DNA from: Metallosphaera yellowstonensis MK1
GTDB taxonomy: Archaea > Thermoproteota > Thermoprotei_A > Sulfolobales > Sulfolobaceae
NCBI RefSeq assembly: GCF_000243315.1
Contig: NZ_JH597768.1
Coordinates: 160,269-203,366 of the forward strand
Direction: 5' to 3'
DNA: 43,098 nt
Below the pieces are notes generated by a model. That model had not been told where the DNA came from and did not search any database. It worked only from the letters and a program-made list of their open reading frames with translations. This document shows, in pieces, positions 33,488 to 39,764 of the stretch (its first letter is position 1; every line of letters begins with the position of its first letter). Position numbers and translations under genes: made by a program.

Positions 33488-34602
33488 CTCGACATCACCG
33501 CTACTGAACCCGTGAAAGTGAAGAATCCCCTCCAACTGCCGACTATGGCAGATTCTTCGCCTTCCCTCATGTACTCCACAGCGTCGAGGAGCAGGGATAA
33601 GCCAGATGCCTCGAGGGGATAACCCTTAGCCAGAAGACCTCCCTTAGGGTTCACGGGCAGATAACTTCCGGGATGGAAATAACCCTCCCTCAACTTCTCG
33701 ACCACATCCGTGATGCCCAGGGCCTCCAGATGTTCTAGTTCCTTGTGACTGTACCTATCGTCCACGAATATTCCCCTGAATTTAAGGGGAGACTCCACTC
33801 CAGCCATGAGGTACGCTCTCTCCGCAGCCAGTCTCATATACCTCGCCTCCCCTAACGTGGCCAGCTCGAGATTGGAACTGTCGGTGGCGAACCCTATTCC
33901 GTGTATCCATATGGGAGTATCACTGAATCGCCTAGCCACAGTCTCAGAGGCTAGAACTACCACGATGGCGGCGTCTACGGGTTGAGCTATGTCGAGCCTA
34001 GTGAACGGGGTGAGGACGTAATCTTGAGAGAGTACGTAATCCTTATCGATCCTCGCTGCATAGGGAGCTTTACTACTAGAGAGCCCTGCGCTCTTGTTCT
34101 TACTCACAACCTCCGCTAGATCTGCCCTAGTAGCCTTACCGCGGCTCAGGAACTTGGTTGCATCAAGTGCAGCCACGAAATGAATGTTGGGAACTTTGGC
34201 ACTCCTCACGTATATGGGATCCTCGGAGAGCTTAACAACGTCGCTAAAAGTGATAATGTCGCTGGGTTTGGCGTGAGATTCCACGACCACGACGTCCGCT
34301 AACCCTGAGGTTATTTGCATGACTCCGTGTGCCACCCCTTGAAGCCCGTCCCCAGCCACAGTCATTGTGGGCCTCATGGCACCCCCTATGGGATCCGGAG
34401 CAAACTCATCGGAGATTGAAATCCCTTCCCAGAAGTCTTCCTGACACGAGATGAAGGTGTCCACATCCTTCCTAGGATCCATGCCTCCTGCATCATAATA
34501 GGCCCTAGACGCAGCCTCGAACATCATCTCCCTGAAAGAAAGGTCGTGGACGTGCGGTGAGAAACCATACCAACCCACCCCCACGACTGCCACTTTCTCC
34601 AA
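33484..34602 (-). CDS. Thiolase-fold protein without catalytic Cys, copy 1
   Basis: Thiolase-fold protein of 372 residues and the first gene of the operon. The Cys position reads VAGDGLQG (about residues 82-89) with no Cys. The GHP motif reads GYP (Tyr328 in LLAKGYPLEASG), and the HDAF region reads VDDRYSHKE. The second catalytic Cys near the C-terminus is also absent. The start is TTG 34602, and a TATA box (ATTTTAAAAG, about 34623-34633 read leftward) makes it leaderless, so the TTG is well supported. It is paired with the next gene, probably as a heteromer. Possible roles are a C-C lyase/aldolase on a CoA substrate or a non-catalytic partner. Confidence 0.87.
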   Translation of the reverse strand: MEKVAVVGVGWYGFSPHVHDLSFREMMFEAASRAYYDAGGMDPRKDVDTFISCQEDFWEGISISDEFAPDPIGGAMRPTMTVAGDGLQGVAHGVMQITSGLADVVVVESHAKPSDIITFSDVVKLSEDPIYVRSAKVPNIHFVAALDATKFLSRGKATRADLAEVVSKNKSAGLSSSKAPYAARIDKDYVLSQDYVLTPFTRLDIAQPVDAAIVVVLASETVARRFSDTPIWIHGIGFATDSSNLELATLGEARYMRLAAERAYLMAGVESPLKFRGIFVDDRYSHKELEHLEALGITDVVEKLREGYFHPGSYLPVNPKGGLLAKGYPLEASGLSLLLDAVEYMREGEESAIVGSWRGFFTFTGSVAVMSR

Positions 34603-35120
34603 GTTCTCACAATAATTGTTAGGATTTTAAAAGTATTAAAAGTTTCCTAAGATTATATTATCCATCGCCTAAATGGTGATTCAAGCCTCCATTGCGATCA
34701 TTTCGTTCCCGTGGCTTGAGACAATGGTAATTGAGCATACATGGACGACGTAATATCTTGGAGATGAGCAGGAGGTTCATGTCGCGTTCGAAATCCTGAA
34801 GTAGTACTCAACTCAGCCCCTAAGTCAAGCTGGGGGGTCCCCTCGTCTCAGCGGATTACCCTCGTTTAAGAGATATGGTTTAGCGAAGAGAGCCTGAATC
34901 GCCTTTGTCAATAGTTTCAGCTAAATCGTAAAATTTACATTATTTAATATTATTTAAGATTCCTAAACTCTTTAACGCTATCAAGTAAGCTGGGGCACTA
35001 TGCCTGTCAAAACCCTTCTCTCATCACTTTCTCATGTTCTTCCGAGTTTGTAGTACCCTTAGGATTAACTAAGATTACAGTAATTATGGGAATCTTAGGG
35101 AGGTAATATAGGGAAGTCGG
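34603..35120. other. Non-coding stretch with degenerate mobile-element traces
   Basis: About 500 bp without a believable gene. The first 30 bp carry the promoter of the thiolase-fold operon. A 24-bp stretch at 34675-34698 recurs at 43032-43055 with three differences. The remainder alternates GC-rich and AT-rich pieces, as expected for decayed insertion sequences. Confidence 0.4.
34675..34698 (+). repeat. 24-bp dispersed repeat, copy 1
   Basis: GGTGATTCAAGCCTCCATTG plus CGAT; 21 of 24 bases match 43032-43055. Both copies read GDSxLHCD in one frame, and one of the three differences is silent. Both lie beside transposase relics, so they may be traces of the same element family. Confidence 0.4.
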
Positions 35121-36104
35121 TATTGTGAGAAGTTTTTCGACGTCGACCTGCTGAAAGGGTACGGAAAGGGACTGATCGAGTTCGCTAGGGAGAGTCTGTC
35201 GGGGAGGTCAACAGGCTGGGAGTGGATAGGGGAAGGGGAGGAGCAGGAAGGTTAACTGGCCTGATCCTCGTGGTCCAGACGGAGGGTCAGCGTGAGGAAT
35301 AGGGCCGAGACGTTCGGGTTGGAACGTGAATCGATGGGGCGTTGGGAGAACTTGGGGACGCGTGGAGGTCCTGTCAGGCTGGTGAAGGGACCTGTCATCG
35401 TGGACGACATCGTGGACCACAATGCTCAGGGGGACGTGAGCCCCCGAGAACTACTGGATCTACTGCCACACCCACGGGAGGTTCGAGAGGGCCGAGCTCC
35501 TCACGATCGCCGTAGTGGACCTCGGGCAGGACGTTCACGGTTTCCCCTACGCCGTGAGGAAGACGTTGAATTTGTGAGGGTCACCGAGTTCAAGACCAAG
35601 ATCGACGTGGCCAGATGTTGGACGTGCTCAAGGAGCCCTTCCGGTAGCCAGGGTCGTCTTCGACCCCAGTACTGTCCGAGAAGCTCGTGACGGACAACGT
35701 GGTGTCTGAGCTCAAGTCCAACCGAGCCCAGGGTCTGCCCGGGGGACCCTCTGGGAGGGGCACCTCCCAGTGGGATACCCCCTGGAGTCTACTTCGTCTC
35801 CCTGACCCTGGGAGGCCGAGTGGTCACGGTGAAGTTGCTCGTCCGGGAACACGACTCCGGGACACAGGCCAGGTACCTCTACACGACCGACCTCTCGCTC
35901 AGCGGGGAGGAGGTCTGGAGGATGAGGTGGGAGATCGAGGACCTCCAAGGGACGTCAAGACCCTGGGACTCCTCGTTCTGGAGGAGGGAGAAGATTAAGG
36001 GCTACCTCACGATCTTCACCATCAACAACGTCGTCAGGGAGCTGGTGGGGGAGCTGAACCTGAGGAGCGTGGAGGCGTTCCTCAGGTCCTCAAGCGCCGT
36101 TTAG
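35121..36104 (+). pseudogene. DDE transposase relic with several frameshifts
   Basis: Remains of a DDE transposase spread over all three frames. Pieces in order: FFDVDLLKGYGKGLIEFARE (from 35121), VIVDDIVDHN (first Asp), NYWIYCHTHGRFERAELLTI in another frame, VVDLGQDVHGFPYAVRK, then VVTVKLLVREHDSG, and RMRWEIEDL continuing as RDVKTLG in a further frame (third acidic residue, R-x3-E-x6-K spacing), and KGYLTIFTINNVVRELVGEL to the stop at 36102-36104. At least four frame disruptions mean it is inactive. It is GC-rich compared with the following region and unlike the transposase at the window start. Confidence 0.75.
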
Positions 36105-36354
36105 CCTGACCGCCGGGGCTGATGAAAATCTTTAAGTTACGTTAAAGTCCCATAACTGCTGTAACTAAGATACTGCTTAATCCTGATAACTTACGCTGGG
36201 TTTAGGGATGTTAATAAGTTTGAAAACAAGCTGTAACTTAAGCCGGTTTAGTAGAGTAAGAGTAGTGAATCTCATCAAGGTTTTATTGGGGAAATAGGTC
36301 AAGGGAAACTGCTAATGAATAAAAAACTTTATGTTTTTATTAGTAAGGTTTGTT
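36105..36354. other. Intergenic region and HEPN promoter
   Basis: Transition from the GC-rich transposase relic to AT-rich sequence. No gene is visible. The word GCTGTAACT occurs at about 36159 and GCTGTAACTT at about 36230. A TATA-like AACTTTATG at about 36326-36334 lies 26 bp before the ATG at 36355. Confidence 0.35.
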
Positions 36355-36759
36355 ATGCATGAATTACATTACGTGTTCTGTAAGAGAGCTTTAGAATACT
36401 TAAAAGCATCTGAAGATTCTTTAAATAAAGGTTTATATGACGTTAGTGGTGTATTGACCCAAATATCTGCGGAACTTTCAATTAAGGCTACAATACAATT
36501 TTTAGGATATTCATTTCCAGAAACACATGAAATTAGGAAACTACTTAGTATCTTATCTTCTTTAACTTTAAGAGATGAAATACAAAACTTTGTTAAGTCT
36601 AGAAGGGGAGAATTAATACTTTTAGAGAACGCTAGAACAAGAGGACAGTATTTATCTTACGGTTTAGATAGGGAAGATGCAGAAGTTTGTTTAAATATTG
36701 CTAAGGAGATTATTAATTTAATGAAAAAGATATGGGGGAATAAGTGGTGTTCGGATTAG
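36355..36759 (+). CDS. HEPN-domain protein of an MNT-HEPN pair
   Basis: Helical protein of 134 residues with HEPN-type features: LHYVFCKRALEYLKASEDSL at the start, a middle segment with ETHEIRKLL, and SYGLDREDAEVCLNIAKEII near the end. The R-x4-6-H RNase motif of toxic HEPN proteins is not visible, so it may be a nucleotidyltransferase partner rather than an RNase. The ATG at 36355 is preferred because a TATA-like site lies 26 bp upstream; 36331 would add eight residues. It overlaps the MNT gene by 16 bp. AT-rich base use sets it apart from the central part of the window. Confidence 0.82.
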   Translation: MHELHYVFCKRALEYLKASEDSLNKGLYDVSGVLTQISAELSIKATIQFLGYSFPETHEIRKLLSILSSLTLRDEIQNFVKSRRGELILLENARTRGQYLSYGLDREDAEVCLNIAKEIINLMKKIWGNKWCSD

Positions 36760-37079
36760 AAAGAATAGAATTTTTGGAGAAAAATTGGAGAAAAATTGCT
36801 GAGACAGTTCTACATAAATCTAGGGAAATAGCTAATGTAAAAGAGGTAATAGTTTTCGGCTCAGTTATTAAGGGCAAAACCATGGGTGCAAGTGACTTAG
36901 ATCTCGCCCTAATTATTAGGGGACTAAATAAGAGCGAGATAAGCAAACTATTAATTAAAATCCATTCAGCCTTACCAGACGAAATTTCAGAAATAATAGA
37001 TTTAACCATAATTGCAGAAGAAGATGAGGACGATTTTCTAAAATTTGTAGGTAATAATTATGTTATAATTAGTGACTAA
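36744..37079 (+). CDS. Minimal nucleotidyltransferase (MNT) of an MNT-HEPN pair
   Basis: Nucleotidyltransferase-fold protein of 111 residues. The active-site motif G-S-x-D-x-D reads VFGSVIKGKTMGASDLDLAL, with a third acidic residue in IIDLTIIAEED. Such MNT proteins act as antitoxins that AMPylate their HEPN partner in known toxin-antitoxin pairs. It starts at GTG 36744. The order here is HEPN then MNT, overlapping by 16 bp, consistent with translational coupling. Confidence 0.88.
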   Translation: MVFGLERIEFLEKNWRKIAETVLHKSREIANVKEVIVFGSVIKGKTMGASDLDLALIIRGLNKSEISKLLIKIHSALPDEISEIIDLTIIAEEDEDDFLKFVGNNYVIISD

Positions 37080-37483
37080 TGGAAAATAATTAATATAATT
37101 GTATTTCTATAGAAACTGACTTTTTAAATATCTAATTTTCATAATAGCTGTAACGAGTTTATAACTTCTCTAAATGCAAAATATAGAAAAATATTGAGAA
37201 AAGCTTGTATTATTCGAAATAAACCTAGCCTTTGTCTCGTTTAATCTTCTAGGCTTCTTATTAATTAACTACACTCGGCATGCTTAGCTCAATAGCTCTC
37301 ATTACTAGTTTACACTAGATTTATCCAATTTTCTAATTATTATTTTATTATTATAATAGCCATTATGAAAAAAGACTATATAATCAGAAAGTTAGAAGCT
37401 TATCAGATTTACTAGCATTGGATTAAATAATGAATATCATATATAACTGGTATAACTGGACTGCTGGAGCTAATTTGTGTTTA

Positions 37484-37534
37484 CCCGTGGCGTAACTTAT
37501 CCTTACTTTTAATTACTTTTAATTCCGCCACGGG
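37484..37534 (+). repeat. Long-loop inverted repeat upstream of IS110 transposase
   Basis: Nine-base arms CCCGTGGCG (37484-37492) and CGCCACGGG (37526-37534) pair perfectly around a 33-base AT-rich loop. The arms are much richer in GC than the surrounding sequence. Candidate stem of a structured RNA or element end. Confidence 0.6.
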
Positions 37535-37557
37535 GAACCTATATAGGTTTTATTAGT

Positions 37558-37580
37558 CGAGGAGAGTAATACTCTCCTCG
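37558..37580 (+). repeat. Perfect hairpin before the IS110 transposase start
   Basis: Ten-base arms (37558-37567 and 37571-37580, CGAGGAGAGT and ACTCTCCTCG) with the loop AAT. It is followed by GGCTGGGGA and the ATG at 37592. It may be part of a structured non-coding RNA, or act on transposase translation. Confidence 0.7.
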
Positions 37581-37591
37581 GCTGGGGAAAC

Positions 37592-38546
37592 ATGGTCGAC
37601 TTAGAAACTGAAGTAAAGTCTTCGGAAGAGGGCGTGACAAACCCCTACCGTCGGACTGAACATTGTGACAAAATTCACGCATATAGGTGTGATAAAGAGG
37701 TAGGGGTAATAGGAATAGATATATCAAAAGATCATTAGGGGGAGGGTGAGAAAATACGAGAACAAAAAGGAGGGTTATGAAGAGATACTTAAAATGAAAC
37801 CTTGCACAATAGTCCTAGAGCCTACCGGAGTATACGCAATAAGGCCTTCACAATACTTCAAGGAGAAAGGGATAAAAGTTAGTCCAAACGCGTTATCAAG
37901 GGAAAAGGAGTTTAGAGGAAAGAAAACAGATTTTTACGACGCGGAAAAATTAGAAAACATGGTTGATAAGGCCAAGGAGTACGAGTTTAACTCCTTGAGG
38001 GAACTGGTAACACTCTACCTCTTCCTAAAGGACATAGAGGTAAAGTACAAGAATAGGTTAAAGAGGACACTATTCCTAGTAAGTGATAACGATAAGGTAA
38101 ACAAGGATAGGTTAGAAAAACTTGCGAAAGGAGATTTTACACGAGAAGAGCTCTACCAACTTGAATATACCCCCTTAGTGCTTGAGGAGATCAAAATCTT
38201 GGCTAAAAACCTTCTTGAGATTCAAGAGAGGTTGAAGGAGGTTAGGAGGATGATTGAGGGGCAAGTTCCTCAAGATCATGTCCTATTGACGATACCGGGT
38301 GTTGGGAGGCTTGCAGCTGGTATTATTATTGGTATTGTTGGTGATATTAGGCGTTTTCCTAAACCAGAGTCCTTTGTGGCTTATTGTGGTTTAGATCCCG
38401 TAGTTGAGAGGAGTGGAAGAGCTGTAATAAGTAGGGGGATTTCCAAGAGGGGTAATAAGTACTTGCGTAGCTTGTTCTACTTTTTGGCAGTGAGGAATTA
38501 TTCTAGGAATCCAACCTTATTTAGGACTTTTTCTTACGCTTACTAA
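37592..38546 (+). pseudogene. IS110-family (DEDD) transposase, disrupted
   Basis: IS110-type recombinase with a RuvC-like DEDD domain and a C-terminal domain with a catalytic Ser. The N-terminal part reads from ATG 37592 to a TAG at 37736-37738 and includes the first catalytic Asp in VGVIGIDISKDH. The frame then jumps: from about 37746 it continues VRKYENKKEGYEEILKMK, TIVLEPTGVYA (acidic residue), KTDFYDAEKLENM (Asp pair), and TIPGVGRLAAGIIIGIVGDI with YCGLDPVVERSGR, SRGISKRGNKYLR (Ser region). Some residues between the pieces are missing, and the C-terminus stops about 30 residues early (FRTFSYAY). It is therefore a damaged copy. Confidence 0.85.
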
Positions 38547-38607
38547 AGAATCATTAACTATAGATAGTGAAAAATGTTTATAGATGCATAAAAACATAGT
38601 CTTTAAT

Positions 38608-39027
38608 ATGCCAGAACATCCTGAACATCCAGGTAGGGAACATCCTGGTAAAGAACATCCGACAAAAGAACATCCAGGTAAAGAGATCAGTTTAGATGAT
38701 TTAGCAAAAACAATAGAGGACTTTGTAAAAATGGATTCTGAGCTAAAAGGCGGATATTTTCTAATTTATGATACGGCAACTAATAAGCCATTGGCTCTTA
38801 AATTACAAAGAGTACATAAAGATAGATTATCAAAAGTTTCTGAAAACAAATATTTTGCATGTGCAGATTTTATATCATCAGAAGGTAAATTATATGATTT
38901 GGATTTCTTCGTAGAGAGTATGCACGATCAGTTGAAAGTTACTGAAATTTCTATACATAAGGAACAAGGTGTACCAAGGTATAACTGGGTAGAAGAAGGA
39001 GGAATATGGAAAAAAGTTAAAATCTAA
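38608..39027 (+). CDS. His-rich metal-associated protein
   Basis: Predicted soluble protein of 139 residues. The N-terminus is a run of EHPG-like units (PEHPEHPG, REHPGKEHPTKEHPGKE), giving five regularly spaced His-Pro pairs that could bind metal. A folded domain follows (GGYFLIYDTATNKPLALKLQ, YFACADFISSEGKLYDLDFF, ITEISIHKEQG-like end). I recall similar proteins beside heavy-metal ATPases. A TATA-like ATGTTTATAGATG (38570-38582) favours the start MPEHPEHP at 38608 over the ATG at 38584. First gene of the metal module. Confidence 0.7.
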   Translation: MPEHPEHPGREHPGKEHPTKEHPGKEISLDDLAKTIEDFVKMDSELKGGYFLIYDTATNKPLALKLQRVHKDRLSKVSENKYFACADFISSEGKLYDLDFFVESMHDQLKVTEISIHKEQGVPRYNWVEEGGIWKKVKI

Positions 39028-39065
39028 TTTCTTATCTTTTTTATTATTAAATTATAATGAAGCTA

Positions 39066-39296
39066 TCATAGTTCTCTTATTTCTCCGACTAGATAACCTG
39101 CACTATTGATTTTTTCTCTTATTTCCTTTTCTATTTTACTTAAATCAGATTTATCATTTACATCTAAATATGCTAAGCCCTCATTAAGATTAATGTTTAT
39201 ATTTAATATACCCTTAATCTTCTTTAACCTATTAGTTACGTTTATTACACATCCTTCACATTCCATACCTTTAATTTGAACTACTAATTTTCTCAT
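39066..39296 (-). CDS. Heavy-metal-associated (HMA) domain protein
   Basis: Small CopZ-like metallochaperone of 76 residues with one ferredoxin-like HMA domain. Metal-binding motif GMECEGCV (C-x2-C) is near residue 12, followed by VTNRLKKIKGI and a beta-alpha end. A TATA box (ATTTATATAAAT, about 39317-39328 read leftward) lies 26 bp before the ATG at 39296, so this is chosen over the ATG at 39314. It probably delivers Cu(I) or a related ion to the ATPase at 39765. Confidence 0.88.
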   Translation of the reverse strand: MRKLVVQIKGMECEGCVINVTNRLKKIKGILNININLNEGLAYLDVNDKSDLSKIEKEIREKINSAGYLVGEIREL

Positions 39297-39338
39297 ACTA
39301 TTACTATTCTCCATTATTTATATAAATATTTAGCTTGA

Positions 39339-39710
39339 TTATCCTTTACTTACTTTATTGGAGTTAAGTATAGGACAATCGTAGTGACCAGTATAATCTG
39401 CTGCCCATTTAAGTAAGGGAATTACTGCCTTTCTTAATCTTTTGCCTTCAGTTGTTAAAGAATATTCAACTCTAGGTGGAGACGAATTAATTATGACTTT
39501 TTTAACTAATCCCATACTTTCCATTTGTTTCAATACATCAGATAAAGCCTTAGGACTAATCCCGTCAATTCTATTTAATATACCGTTAAAGCCAATCTTT
39601 TCTTCAACTCCTATTATATTTAGTGTTAGAAGAAACCATTTTCTTGAAATAACGTTTATAGTATCGACTAGTGGACATATTTGCTTAGTAGCTTTATTAG
39701 ACTTTACCAT
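39339..39710 (-). CDS. HxlR-family regulator of the metal module
   Basis: Winged-helix HxlR regulator of 123 residues. It has an N-terminal CPLVDTINVISRKW, recognition region FNGILNRIDGISPKALSDVLKQ and wing SSPPRVEYSLTTEG. Two cysteines (CPLVDT near the start and YDCPIL near the end) could bind metal or form a redox switch in the dimer. It is divergent from the P-type ATPase gene, and a perfect palindrome lies just upstream of its ATG, so autoregulation and control of the pump are likely. Confidence 0.88.
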   Translation of the reverse strand: MVKSNKATKQICPLVDTINVISRKWFLLTLNIIGVEEKIGFNGILNRIDGISPKALSDVLKQMESMGLVKKVIINSSPPRVEYSLTTEGKRLRKAVIPLLKWAADYTGHYDCPILNSNKVSKG

Positions 39711-39764
39711 ATTACTAACTATAAACTTTATAGTTTATATATTTTTGTAACTATCTTAACACAT
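39711..39764. promoter_or_regulatory. Overlapping divergent promoter with 9+9 bp palindrome
   Basis: Perfect inverted repeat AACTATAAA-C-TTTATAGTT at 39717-39735, between the TATA box and the start of the HxlR gene. TATA-like TTTATATATT (39734-39743) is about 26 bp from both the HxlR ATG (39710) and the ATPase ATG (39765). The palindrome is a good HxlR operator candidate that would block both promoters when occupied. Confidence 0.75.

Larger units (their letters stand above)
37080..37591. other. AT-rich intergenic region and left flank of IS110-like element
   Basis: About 500 bp. The first 280 bp hold no recognised gene, only a short open frame (about 37365-37415, MKKDYIIRKLEAYQIY) that may be a relic. 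From about 37480 on, two strong inverted repeats appear just before the transposase start (see separate entries). This is the region where IS110 elements encode their guide (bridge) RNA. Confidence 0.4.

Noticed and set aside
35292-35998. Separate proteins in the GC-rich open frames over the transposase relic
   Set aside because: They are arginine- and proline-rich shadow frames of the decayed transposase, whose motifs appear when frames are joined.
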